This document shows positions 9,981 to 17,779 of a stretch of DNA of 27,190 nucleotides, piece after piece; within the stretch, counting starts at the first letter, position 1; every line of letters starts with the position of its first letter. The stretch covers positions 14,714 to 41,903 of the forward strand of contig DXLY01000006.1 of NCBI GenBank assembly GCA_019414465.1, written 5' to 3'. A program made the position numbers and the translations under genes. Under the pieces are notes generated by a model. The model saw nothing but the letters and a program-made list of their open reading frames with translations, ran no database searches and was not told the DNA's origin. Origin of the DNA: Collinsella sp. (lineage in GTDB: Bacteria > Actinomycetota > Coriobacteriia > Coriobacteriales > Coriobacteriaceae).

Positions 9981-11225
9981 ATGAACAAAGGACTGAACGT
10001 TCATAGCGAGATTGGCGCCCTTAAGAAGGTGTGCGTCCATCGCCCCGGTATGGATCTTGTAAACATGAAGGCGGAGGATTTCGACCGCGTTTGGATTCAC
10101 GACGCGTTCTATCTGGACTATGCCCAGAAAGAGCACGATCAGTTTACCGACCTTCTTCGCGGCGCTGGCGCCGAGGTCGTCTATATGGAAGACCTGGTTG
10201 CCGAGACGTTTGATAAGGTCGAGGGCGCGCGTGCGGAGTTCATGGGAAAGTTCATGAACGAGTCGGGTATCAAGAACGCCGCTCTTCGCCAGGCGGTTGT
10301 CGAGAAGCTCGATTCCATCAAGGACAACAAGGAATTTGTCCTCACAGCTATGGGCGGACTGTATGTGCGCGACCTCGAGATCCCGCATGTCGGCGGCTCT
10401 CTTGCCAGCCTGGACGGCGACGAGCTGAAGGGCGACGATATGGTGTTGTTCCCCATGCCGGCCTCGTATTTCTCCCGTGACCCTCTGGCTGTCGTGGGCA
10501 AGGGCGCTACCATGAACCGCATGTACTGGAATCAGCGCAATCGCGAGGTAATCTTCTACGAAACGGTGCTGCGTAACCATCCTGATTACGCTGGTAGCCC
10601 CATTTGGTATGACCACAACAGCGAGTGGCATATCGAGGGCGGCGATATCCTCAACATCAACGCCAAGACGCTCGCCATCGGTATTTCCGAGCGCACCCAG
10701 ACTGCAGCCATCGATGAGCTCGCCAAGAATATGTTCTGGGGTTCCGATGAGGCCGAGATCGAGAACATCTATGCCATCAAGATTCCGCACGGCTATGCCT
10801 ACATGCACCTCGACACCGTCTGCACGCAGGTCGATCGCGATAAGTTCACGGTCTATCCCGGCATCTACCAGACGCTTCGTGCCTACCGCCTGACCAAGGG
10901 CGATTCGGAGGGGGAGGTGCATATCGAGGAACTCGAGGGCACCCTGCAGCATATCCTCGAGCTTGCGACGGGTATGGACCATATCACCATGATTGAGTGC
11001 GGTGGTGGCGATCCGATCGAGGCTTCCCGTGAGCAGTGGAACGATGGTTCCAACACTCTTGCGGTCGCACCGGGCAAGGTCTGCGTGTATGAGCGCAACG
11101 TTGTAACCAACGATGCTCTTTACAAGGCTGGCGTCGAGCTGCTCGTCGCTCCCTCCGAGGAGCTTTCTCGCGGTCGCGGCGGCCCGCGTTGCATGACCAT
11201 GCCGTTCTGGCGTGAGGAAATCTAG
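9981..11225 (+). CDS. arcA: Arginine deiminase (arcA2, canonical)
   Basis: Converts arginine to citrulline plus ammonia, first step of the arginine deiminase pathway, in the cytoplasm. The 414-residue protein has normal family length and every key motif: FSRDP (catalytic Asp), WHIEGGD (Glu), MHLDT (His and Asp) and the C-terminal GRGGPRC with nucleophile Cys404 and Arg399. The substrate-carboxylate Arg residues in NQRNRE and SERT are also present. The start at 9981 is preceded by AGAAGGATAGAG. It lies 41 bases after arcD in the main arc operon. Compared with arcA1 (6975-8225) it keeps the active-site loop intact, so it is probably the housekeeping enzyme of the pathway. Confidence 0.95.
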   Translation: MNKGLNVHSEIGALKKVCVHRPGMDLVNMKAEDFDRVWIHDAFYLDYAQKEHDQFTDLLRGAGAEVVYMEDLVAETFDKVEGARAEFMGKFMNESGIKNAALRQAVVEKLDSIKDNKEFVLTAMGGLYVRDLEIPHVGGSLASLDGDELKGDDMVLFPMPASYFSRDPLAVVGKGATMNRMYWNQRNREVIFYETVLRNHPDYAGSPIWYDHNSEWHIEGGDILNINAKTLAIGISERTQTAAIDELAKNMFWGSDEAEIENIYAIKIPHGYAYMHLDTVCTQVDRDKFTVYPGIYQTLRAYRLTKGDSEGEVHIEELEGTLQHILELATGMDHITMIECGGGDPIEASREQWNDGSNTLAVAPGKVCVYERNVVTNDALYKAGVELLVAPSEELSRGRGGPRCMTMPFWREEI

Positions 11226-11241
11226 TCAGCGTTAGCGTATC

Positions 11242-11270
11242 TGGGCGGCGCGTGTGGTCTGCGCCGCCCA
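11242..11270 (+). other. Intercistronic hairpin between arcA2 and arcB
   Basis: TGGGCGGCGC (11242-11251) pairs perfectly with GCGCCGCCCA (11261-11270) around a nine-base loop. No T-tract follows, so complete termination is unlikely. It may set the ratio of arcA2 to arcB message by stabilising or partly attenuating transcription. Confidence 0.6.
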
Positions 11271-11310
11271 TCCCTCCTTGTGTGTTCCAACAACCGAAAG
11301 GACTCAAATC

Positions 11311-12318
11311 ATGGCTCTTAATCTTTCTGGTCGAAGCGTTCTTACCCTGCTTGACTTTACGTCCGAGGAAATCGAGTACATGCTCGACCTCTCAAAGAAC
11401 TTCAAGGATATGAAGCGCGCCGGTTATCCGCACCGCTTTCTCGAGGGCAAGAACATTGTCCTGCTGTTTGAGAAGACCTCAACGCGCACGCGCTGTGCCT
11501 TCGAGGTCGGCGGTATGGACCTGGGTATGGGCGTGACCTACCTCGACCCCGGCTCGTCGCAGATGGGCAAGAAAGAGTCCATCGAGGATACCGCCCGCGT
11601 GCTCGGTCGCATGTATGACGGTATTGAGTATCGCGGCTCCGACCAGTCAATCGTCGAGGAGCTTGCCGCCAAGGCTGGCGTTCCCGTCTGGAACGGTCTG
11701 ACCAACGAGTACCATCCCACCCAGGCCCTTGCCGACATTCTTACCATGCGTGAGGAGTTTGGCGACACGCGCGGCATGAAGCTCACCTATATGGGCAAGG
11801 AGCAGGGCAACGTCAGCGACTCCCTGATGGTTATCTGCGCCAAGCTCGGCATTAACTTCTGCTCCTGCGGACCCAAGGGCGATGTCGAGGGCGCCACGCA
11901 CTTCGATCCCGAGCTTCTTGAGCGCTGCCAGGAGATCGCCGCTCAGAATGGCTGCACGATCCAGCTCACTGAGGATATCGACGAGGGCGTCAAGGATGCA
12001 GACGTGATCTATACGGACGTTTGGGTCGGTATGGGCCAGGCTGAGGAGCTGTGGAAGAGCCGAATCGATCTTCTCTCTCCCTATCGAGTAACGCCCGAGG
12101 TCATGGCCAAGGCAAACCCCGGCGCCATCTTTATGCACTGCCTGCCGAGCTTCCACGATACGCAGACCACCATCGGCGCCGAGATTGCCGAGAAGTTCGG
12201 CGTGACCGAGATGGAGGTTTCCGACGAGGTCTTTGAGAGCGCGCAGTCTCGCGTGTTCCAGGAGGCCGAGAACCGCATGCATACCATTAAGGCCATGATG
12301 TACGCGACGCTTCGCTAG
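11311..12318 (+). CDS. arcB: Catabolic ornithine carbamoyltransferase
   Basis: In this context the enzyme runs catabolically, splitting citrulline with phosphate into ornithine and carbamoyl phosphate. The 335-residue protein is family length. Visible motifs are the carbamoyl-phosphate site STRTR (57-61), HPTQ (135-138), the ornithine-binding SDSL-like segment (VSDSLMVI, near 170) and HCLP (276-279) with the active-site Cys. The start at 11311 follows GAAAGGA at a normal distance; an in-frame ATG at 11254 would add an unrelated 19-residue tail crossing the hairpin and is rejected. Sequence alone cannot separate the anabolic argF from the catabolic arcB type; placement between arcA2 and arcC decides the name. 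Confidence 0.94.
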   Translation: MALNLSGRSVLTLLDFTSEEIEYMLDLSKNFKDMKRAGYPHRFLEGKNIVLLFEKTSTRTRCAFEVGGMDLGMGVTYLDPGSSQMGKKESIEDTARVLGRMYDGIEYRGSDQSIVEELAAKAGVPVWNGLTNEYHPTQALADILTMREEFGDTRGMKLTYMGKEQGNVSDSLMVICAKLGINFCSCGPKGDVEGATHFDPELLERCQEIAAQNGCTIQLTEDIDEGVKDADVIYTDVWVGMGQAEELWKSRIDLLSPYRVTPEVMAKANPGAIFMHCLPSFHDTQTTIGAEIAEKFGVTEMEVSDEVFESAQSRVFQEAENRMHTIKAMMYATLR

Positions 12319-12341
12319 TAGCTGGGAAGTGAACGAACACT

Positions 12342-13304
12342 ATGAGTAAACCGTACGGAAAGCCCGATCGTATTGTCGTCGCCCTCGGCGGCAACGCCCT
12401 CGGCAACAACCCCGTCGAGCAGATCGAGGCCGTGAGCAACACCGCCCACGCGCTCCTCGGCCTCATCGAGCAGGGCAACGAGATCATCATCACCCACGGC
12501 AACGGCCCGCAGGTCGGCATGATCCAGAACGCCTTCGCCGCCGCCCACGACGCCATCGGCACCCCCGAGATGCCGCTGCCCGAGTGCGGCGCCATGTCCC
12601 AGGGCTACATCGGCTACCACCTGCAGCAGGGCATCGGCCGCGAGATGCACAAGCGCTATAAGCGTTGGCACGCCGCCACCGTCGTCACCCAGATCGAGTG
12701 CGATCCCGACGATCCCGCGTTCAAGAACCCGACCAAGCCGATCGGCCCCTTCTACACCGAGGAGCAGGCCAAGGAGTTCATGGCCGAGGATCCCTCCAAG
12801 GTCTTCGTCGAGGATTCCGGCCGCGGCTGGCGTCGCGTCGTCGCCTCCCCCGATCCCAAGAAGATCGTCGAGGCTGACTCCATCCTCAACCTGCTCGACA
12901 ACGAGTTCATCGTCATCGCCTGCGGTGGCGGCGGCATCCCCGTCGTCCGCGACTACGAGAACAAGGGCTGCTACAAGGGCGTTCCCGCCGTCATCGACAA
13001 GGACCTGGGCGGCGAGCTGCTGGCCGAGGACTGCGACGCCGACGTCCTGTTCCTGCTGACCGCCGTCGAGCATGTCGCCATCAACTTTGGCAAGCCCAAC
13101 CAGGAGGAGCTCGAGGACCTCACCGCCGACGAGGCCGAGCGCCTGGCCGACGAGGGCCAGTTCGGCAAGGGTTCCATGGAGCCCAAGGTCCGCGCTGCCA
13201 TCAAGTTCGCCCGTTCCCGCAAGGGCCGCACCTGCATCATCGGCGCCCTGGACAAGGCCGCCGAGACCATGGCCGGCCTCTCCGGTACCCGCATCCACGA
13301 GTAG
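12342..13304 (+). CDS. arcC: Carbamate kinase, copy 2
   Basis: The operon-borne carbamate kinase, 320 residues, starting 23 bases after arcB. It makes ATP from carbamoyl phosphate released by ArcB. Motifs are the same as in copy 1 (LGGNALG, HGNGPQVG, CGGGGIPVVRD). Only the first six codons differ in DNA from copy 1 (residue 5 is Tyr instead of Leu); all later codons and the 3' flank are near-identical. The ribosome site is poor (GGGAAGTGAACG), which suggests translation is partly coupled to arcB. Codons in the copied part are more strongly C-ended than in arcD or arcA2, consistent with the tract having a different recent history from its operon partners. Confidence 0.95.
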   Translation: MSKPYGKPDRIVVALGGNALGNNPVEQIEAVSNTAHALLGLIEQGNEIIITHGNGPQVGMIQNAFAAAHDAIGTPEMPLPECGAMSQGYIGYHLQQGIGREMHKRYKRWHAATVVTQIECDPDDPAFKNPTKPIGPFYTEEQAKEFMAEDPSKVFVEDSGRGWRRVVASPDPKKIVEADSILNLLDNEFIVIACGGGGIPVVRDYENKGCYKGVPAVIDKDLGGELLAEDCDADVLFLLTAVEHVAINFGKPNQEELEDLTADEAERLADEGQFGKGSMEPKVRAAIKFARSRKGRTCIIGALDKAAETMAGLSGTRIHE

Positions 13305-13405
13305 TCCCTACTCCGTTGCCTCTCTCGTGGGCGCCAGGCAAAGCGCCCACAAACTAGCCTCTCTTCATGAGCCCTGCAGTCCGCTCCGACTGCGGGGCTT
13401 TTGCT
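12360..13405 (+). repeat. arcC duplication tract, copy 2
   Basis: Partner of 5237-6282, in the same orientation about 7.1 kb away. It includes codons 7 onward, the stop, the GTGGGCGC hairpin and the terminator. Direct repeats of this length can recombine, which would delete the intervening regulator, arcA1, arcD, arcA2 and arcB. Confidence 0.9.
13371..13402 (+). terminator. Rho-independent terminator of the arcDABC operon
   Basis: Same hairpin as at 6248-6279: an 11-base stem, six-base loop and TTTT. It is part of the duplicated tract and ends the main arc operon. Confidence 0.9.
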
Positions 13406-13412
13406 ATTCACC

Positions 13413-13563
13413 TAGTCATTGGGGACAAACCCGGCACTTGGGGACGGTCCTTTCCTGCCGGCAGCTTGGGACAGTCCTTAATAGTCATTGGGGACGTTCT
13501 TAAACGACTAGTCAAACAAGAACGTCCCCAATGACTACTCATTTAAGTCTGTCCCCAATGACT
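13413..13563. repeat. Composite cluster of dispersed repeats sharing a TTGGGGAC core
   Basis: The cluster contains TAGTCATTGGGGAC (13413-13426), the 53-base dimeric element 13428-13480 (51 of 53 bases shared with 19328-19380), a 20-base perfect inverted repeat (13482-13501 with 13518-13537) around a spacer containing GACTAGTC, and a further inverted core with GTCCCCAATGA (13552-13562). The segment CTCATTTAAGTCTGTCCCCAATGA recurs near 19654. No open frame of interest crosses it. It resembles REP or MITE-like material. Confidence 0.75.
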
Positions 13564-13737
13564 GCACAATGGCTGGGAAGGCGCATCCCACACCGACGCA
13601 TTGCCTTCGGGCCCTTTCCCCAGGCTCTCCATAGCTCAGCTGGACTCCCCGCAACCTGTTCCGAGTTGGCGGAACGAGCGCGACGTGGAGTGTCATTCTT
13701 TACCGCGTTAGACTAGACGCAGGGAAAGGAGGAGGAC
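13564..13737. promoter_or_regulatory. Region upstream of the PRD regulator
   Basis: No gene is seen in these 174 bases. There is a GGGAAGGCGCATCCC unit (13573-13587) related to repeats at 19401-19572, a GTTCCG/CGGAAC hairpin near 13660-13677, and the strong ribosome site GGAAAGGAGGAGG just before 13738. TAGACT (13709-13714) is a possible -10 box, with only a weak -35 match. Confidence 0.35.
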
Positions 13738-15633
13738 ATGGATGCTCGCGTCAAGCAGCTTGTAAATATGATCGAGGACGCTCAGCCTGTCGCTGTCGCG
13801 GTACTTGCCAAGCGTCTCGAGGTAAGCGAGCGCGCCGTGAGAAACTATATCCATCGCGCAAACGACAACCTTGCAGGGGTTGCACGCATCGTTGGCAGCA
13901 AGGGGCAGTATCGTATCGATGTTGCACGTGCAGATGAGCTTGCTCGCTTGCTAGACGGTGCGGCTCTGGCCCATCCGGGCATTCCTGATACGCGCGACGG
14001 CCGTGTGTCCTTCCTTCTTAACGACCTCCTAATGCGGTCCCAGTGGGTGACGATTGAGGAGTATGCGGATTTACTCTACGTTTCGGCGCGGACTCTGTCC
14101 AATGACATGCGTCTGGTAGAGCAGAAACTCGCCCAATTTGACTTAACGCTTGAAAAGCGCCCACGCTACGGAATCCGCGTTGCGGGCGGGGAGTCGCAAC
14201 GGCGCCTGTGCCTGGCCTCGCTGGTGAGGCCCGTGTTGCCCGACACCGACGATGCAAAGCTCGCCGAGCACCTGCGGTCCATCGCCGCATGTGTGGACGA
14301 TGCTCTGACGGCCTCGCCCGTCACGGTGAGCTCGCTGGCATCCCGCAATCTCATCATGCATCTTTACATCGCTCTTGGCCGCATCGAGCAGGGCTGCTAT
14401 GTCCCAGCTGCAGAATCGGACGTTCAAAAACTGGAGGGAACGCGCGAATACGCCGCGGCTTTCCAGATTGCCGCAAACATCAAGGATGCCCTGGGCGTGA
14501 GCATGCCCCGAGAAGAGGTTGCCTTTATCGCAATCCATTTGCTCGGCAGGGGCACGGGCGTGCCCGAGAAGGGCTCTGCCGTTATCTCGGACGAGATGTG
14601 GGAGATTGCTTCCGAGATGGTACGTACGGTCAACGATGAGTTTAGGTTTGACTTTAGCAGCGATCTTGAACTTCGCATGAACCTTGCTCGGCATATTGGC
14701 CCTCTGGGTTATCGCCTTGAATATCACATGCATATGGATAACCCCATGCTGCCCGATATCAAGACGAGGTTTCCGTTGGCCTATTCGATGGCGGCCGGCA
14801 CCTCGCAGGTACTCGAGCGTCATTTTGGCAGCCAGCCCTCTGATGAGGAGCTCGGCTACATCGCCATGGCATTTGCCCTGGCCCTCGAGCAGCAAGCCGA
14901 CCAGCCGCGTCGCAAACGCATCCTGATCGTGTGCGCCTCGGGAGCGGGAAGCGCCCGTATGCTCGAGCACCAGTACCGCAAGCAGTTTGGTATGTATATC
15001 GAGTCGATTGAGACATGCGACGTCGCCCGCGTGGGAACGCTCGACTTTTCGCACATCGACTACGTGTTCACAACGGTGCCGCTCAACGTCAAGTTGCCTG
15101 TGCCCGTCCGCGAGGTCGATTTCTTCTTGGAGACGAGCGATGTCAACGCTATCCGCAAGGTGCTGAGTGATGACGCTGCGCAATCGGACTCCCTGAGCGC
15201 TTTCTTTAGCCGTGCCCTGTTCTTCAACCGCGTTGAGGCGTCGTCGAAGCAGGCCGTTCTCCGATATCTCTCCGAGCGCGCCGTCGAGAGCGGCCGTGTC
15301 GATGCCCAGTTTGCCCAAGAGGTTGCCGAGCGCGAGAGCGCGAGTGCCACCTCGTTTGGCAATGGGGTGGCCATGCCCCATGGGATGCATCCTTTGAGCG
15401 CCGAGGCCTTTGTTACCGTGGGCCTGCTCGAACATCCCATTCTTTGGGACGAATACGGCCATGAGGTCGATATCGTCTTTATGGTGTCGTTTGCCCGGTC
15501 GGGCGGCGATGAGGCGCGGATCTTGAGCTCGCTGCTCGCTGAGATCTTTATGGACCGCCAGGGGGTCGAGCGCTTACGCGAGCGCCGGTCCTGGCATGAG
15601 CTGATGGCGCTTGTGCAAGCGCATACGGCTTAA
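13738..15633 (+). CDS. LicR-type PRD transcriptional activator with PTS EIIB and EIIA domains
   Basis: A 631-residue cytoplasmic regulator of PTS operons whose activity is set by phosphorylation from HPr and EII proteins. Domains in order are an N-terminal helix-turn-helix (about 5-60), a second HTH/Mga-like region (85-150), PRD1 (180-280, with His in IMHLYIALGR and in FIAIHLLG), PRD2 (300-385, His in LARHIG), an EIIB-like domain with Cys399 (ILIVCASGAGS) and a C-terminal EIIA-mannitol/fructose-like domain with His548 (AMPHGMHP). The second conserved PRD2 His is replaced: the usual LHF-like motif reads IAMAFALA. The gene lies directly upstream of the cellobiose-type PTS genes on the same strand and is probably their activator. 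Specific gene name not assigned; LicR or ManR-like are both possible. Confidence 0.9.
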   Translation: MDARVKQLVNMIEDAQPVAVAVLAKRLEVSERAVRNYIHRANDNLAGVARIVGSKGQYRIDVARADELARLLDGAALAHPGIPDTRDGRVSFLLNDLLMRSQWVTIEEYADLLYVSARTLSNDMRLVEQKLAQFDLTLEKRPRYGIRVAGGESQRRLCLASLVRPVLPDTDDAKLAEHLRSIAACVDDALTASPVTVSSLASRNLIMHLYIALGRIEQGCYVPAAESDVQKLEGTREYAAAFQIAANIKDALGVSMPREEVAFIAIHLLGRGTGVPEKGSAVISDEMWEIASEMVRTVNDEFRFDFSSDLELRMNLARHIGPLGYRLEYHMHMDNPMLPDIKTRFPLAYSMAAGTSQVLERHFGSQPSDEELGYIAMAFALALEQQADQPRRKRILIVCASGAGSARMLEHQYRKQFGMYIESIETCDVARVGTLDFSHIDYVFTTVPLNVKLPVPVREVDFFLETSDVNAIRKVLSDDAAQSDSLSAFFSRALFFNRVEASSKQAVLRYLSERAVESGRVDAQFAQEVAERESASATSFGNGVAMPHGMHPLSAEAFVTVGLLEHPILWDEYGHEVDIVFMVSFARSGGDEARILSSLLAEIFMDRQGVERLRERRSWHELMALVQAHTA

Positions 15634-15752
15634 GACTTCTTTTGTCGATGACCCTGTCAATCTACCTGCAATAAACCTCGAGGATTGCGGGCGGGAGATA
15701 GGTGTTTCGAATATTCAAGTACAAACCAAACATCACGGGAGAGGAGATCGTT
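15634..15752. promoter_or_regulatory. Probable PTS operon promoter/activator region
   Basis: This 119-base gap between the regulator and the EIIA gene holds overlapping short palindromes TTCGAA and GAATATTC (15707-15716), a possible activator site. No convincing -35/-10 pair was seen. It ends in the ribosome site GGGAGAGGAG. Confidence 0.35.
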
Positions 15753-16079
15753 ATGGACGATCAGGGAACCGAGATGGTTTCGTTTCAGCTGGTCGCTGCA
15801 GCGGGAGAGGCACGCAGCCTTGCCTTCGAAGCCCTTGAAAAGGCAAAGGCGGGGGATTTTGACGCTGCCGCCAAACTCATGAAGCAGTCAAAGGATGCGG
15901 GAATCAAGGCTCACCACATCCAAACGCAGCTGCTTTCGACCGAGGCGGCGGGCGAGCATCTGTCGGTGGATGTGTTGCTGGTCCATGCTCAGGACCACCT
16001 CATGTGCTCCATGCTTGCTCAGGAGCTCGTGCAGGAGCTGATCTGCCTGTATGAGCGCACTGCAGTCAAGAACGCCTAA
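15753..16079 (+). CDS. PTS lactose/cellobiose-family EIIA component
   Basis: A soluble 108-residue phosphocarrier that takes phosphate from HPr and passes it to the EIIB partner. LLVHAQDHLM places the phosphorylated His at residue 78 and the metal-binding Asp at 81, the same numbering as in well-studied EIIA-lactose proteins. The helical, trimer-forming family is normally about 100-110 residues. The start at 15753 is supported by GGGAGAGGAGATC upstream and by a family-like N-terminus; an upstream in-frame ATG at 15702 would add 17 residues across that ribosome site. First gene of the EIIA-EIIB-EIIC-GH1 operon. Confidence 0.92.
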   Translation: MDDQGTEMVSFQLVAAAGEARSLAFEALEKAKAGDFDAAAKLMKQSKDAGIKAHHIQTQLLSTEAAGEHLSVDVLLVHAQDHLMCSMLAQELVQELICLYERTAVKNA

Positions 16080-16125
16080 CGGCGTGCGGCGACTATCCAA
16101 CCAATCAATGCGAAGGGAATCCCTT

Positions 16126-16419
16126 ATGAAGATCCTTCTTGTTTGCGCAGCTGGCCTGTCTACAAGCATTCTGATGAAGAAACTTGAGAAATACGCGGAG
16201 CAAAACGGCATCGAGCTCGATATCGATGCGGTGGGTATCGGCGAGTATCAGGAGACCTGCGCCGATTATGACGTGCTGCTCTTGGGGCCGCAGGTGTCCT
16301 ACCAGCTCAACACCGTCAAGCAGGGGAGCGGTAAGCCGACCGCGGTCATCCCCGCACAGGACTACGGCATGGGCAACGCCGCCAACGTGCTGGCACTCGC
16401 CCAGTCGCTGTTGGGCTAG
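16126..16419 (+). CDS. PTS cellobiose-family EIIB component
   Basis: A 97-residue cytoplasmic phosphotransfer subunit. MKILLVCAAGLSTSIL carries the phosphorylated Cys at residue 7, in the normal P-loop-like setting of EIIB-cellobiose proteins, and LLLGPQVSYQL near 65-75 is also typical. The ribosome site is GCGAAGGGAATCC. It starts 46 bases after EIIA and ends nine bases before EIIC, indicating one operon. The in-frame ATG at 16051 overlaps the end of EIIA and gives an atypical N-terminus, so it is rejected. Confidence 0.93.
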   Translation: MKILLVCAAGLSTSILMKKLEKYAEQNGIELDIDAVGIGEYQETCADYDVLLLGPQVSYQLNTVKQGSGKPTAVIPAQDYGMGNAANVLALAQSLLG

Positions 16420-16428
16420 GAGGCGACC

Positions 16429-17778
16429 ATGGAAAAGTTCATGACCCTGCTTCAGGAAAAACTGACCCCTATTGCCAATTTCTGCGGCACCGAGCGCCAC
16501 TTTGCCTCCATGCAAAAGGGCTTTATGAGCGCGATCAGCTTCATCTTGGTCTCTGCCGTCTTTATGATCATCGCCAACCCGCCGGTCACGGCCGACCTGG
16601 TGGCGCAGGGCGGGTTCTGGTCCGTCTTTGGCCCTTGGCTCGATTTTGCCACGGCCAATAAGCTCACGCTGCTCATCCCGTTCAACATGACGATGGGCAT
16701 ACTGTCGGTGATCGTGACGTTCGCAATCGCCTATAACCTGGCGGGCACCTACAAGATGCCCAAGCTTAACGCCGGTATGACCTCGCTGGTGATGTTCCTG
16801 ATCGCCGCGGCGCCGTCGTCCTACTACCAGCTTGCCGACGAGTCCGTGCTCCAGGCGGTCCCCTGCACCTATCTGGGTGCGCAGGGCCTGTTTACCGCCA
16901 TCATCGTTGCCCTGGTCTCCGTCGAGGTCACGCGCTTCTGCCAGACCAAGGGCATCACCATCAAGATGCCCGATGGCGTGCCGCCGTTTTTGTCCGAAAC
17001 CTTTGGCGCCATCGTGCCTATGCTCGCCAACATCCTCATCTTCTTTGGTGGCAACCTGCTGATCCAGATGATTGATCCCACGCTGTCCATCCCCTCGGTT
17101 ATCGAGAAGCTGCTCGCTGCCCCGCTTTCCGTCGCAGTTGACTCTGTGCCCGGCGCACTGCTTATCTGCTTCATGACGCTGCTGTTTTGGTGCTTTGGCG
17201 TCCACGGCAACATGATCGTGATGCCCATCACCGCCCCGGTCACGCTTGCCGCCTTTGCTGCCAACGCCTCGCTCTACGCTGCTGGGCAGCCGCTTGAGTT
17301 CCACCCGGTACTCATGTCGATGGTCATCAACCTCATCGGCGGCACGGGCAATACGTTCTCTTTTGTGGCGCTCTGCGCGTTTAAGGCAAAGTCGCAGCAG
17401 CTCAAGGCATTTGGCAAGGCATCGATCGTGCCGAGCTTCTTCCGTATCTCCGAGCCCGCGATCTTTGGCGCACCCATCATCTTCAACCCGATCCTCATGA
17501 TTCCGTTTGTGCTGGGCGGTATGATTTCGGCCCTGCTGTATTGGGGTGCAATCTCACTGGGTCTTGTCTCTAACTTCTACATCTTGGTGAGCGGCACGTT
17601 CCCCATCTTCGTTCAGGGCTTTATCCAGTGCCTCGACCCGCGTATCTGGGTATTTACGATCGTTTTGATCGTGGTCATGGCTGTGGTCTGGTACCCGTTC
17701 TTTAAGGTGTACGACAACCAGCTCCTGGCACAGGAGCAGGAGAACGCCGCGGCAGCTTCTGCCAAGGATACTGAGTAG
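16429..17778 (+). CDS. PTS cellobiose/beta-glucoside-family EIIC permease
   Basis: The membrane channel of the PTS, 449 residues, importing and phosphorylating a beta-glucoside (probably cellobiose or a related disaccharide) together with the EIIA and EIIB above. About ten hydrophobic segments are visible, with the family motif FWCFGVHGNMIV near 255-266 and the NLIGGTGNTFSFVALC and FRISEPAIFGAPIIFNP segments in the sugar-binding half. The N-terminal LQEKLTPIANFCGTERHFASMQKGF is also typical. AGGAGG lies seven bases before the start. The sequence does not decide the exact sugar; the GH1 gene downstream supports a beta-glucoside. Confidence 0.93.
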   Translation: MEKFMTLLQEKLTPIANFCGTERHFASMQKGFMSAISFILVSAVFMIIANPPVTADLVAQGGFWSVFGPWLDFATANKLTLLIPFNMTMGILSVIVTFAIAYNLAGTYKMPKLNAGMTSLVMFLIAAAPSSYYQLADESVLQAVPCTYLGAQGLFTAIIVALVSVEVTRFCQTKGITIKMPDGVPPFLSETFGAIVPMLANILIFFGGNLLIQMIDPTLSIPSVIEKLLAAPLSVAVDSVPGALLICFMTLLFWCFGVHGNMIVMPITAPVTLAAFAANASLYAAGQPLEFHPVLMSMVINLIGGTGNTFSFVALCAFKAKSQQLKAFGKASIVPSFFRISEPAIFGAPIIFNPILMIPFVLGGMISALLYWGAISLGLVSNFYILVSGTFPIFVQGFIQCLDPRIWVFTIVLIVVMAVVWYPFFKVYDNQLLAQEQENAAAASAKDTE

Positions 17779-17779
17779 C

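Noticed and set aside
13413..13563. CRISPR-like array
   Set aside because: Repeats vary in length and orientation, spacers are not of uniform size, and no cas gene is present.
13631..13680. tRNA-like start (ATAGCTCAGCTGG)
   Set aside because: It resembles a tRNA D-arm, but no anticodon arm, T-arm or paired acceptor stem follows at the right distances.
13531..13716. 61-codon frame in the repeat cluster
   Set aside because: It begins within repeat DNA and has no ribosome site or recognisable product.
14143..15462. 439-codon minus-strand frame opposite the PRD regulator, and a similar one at 16105-17304
   Set aside because: No recognisable domain or ribosome site, and the plus-strand products are well-defined PTS proteins.
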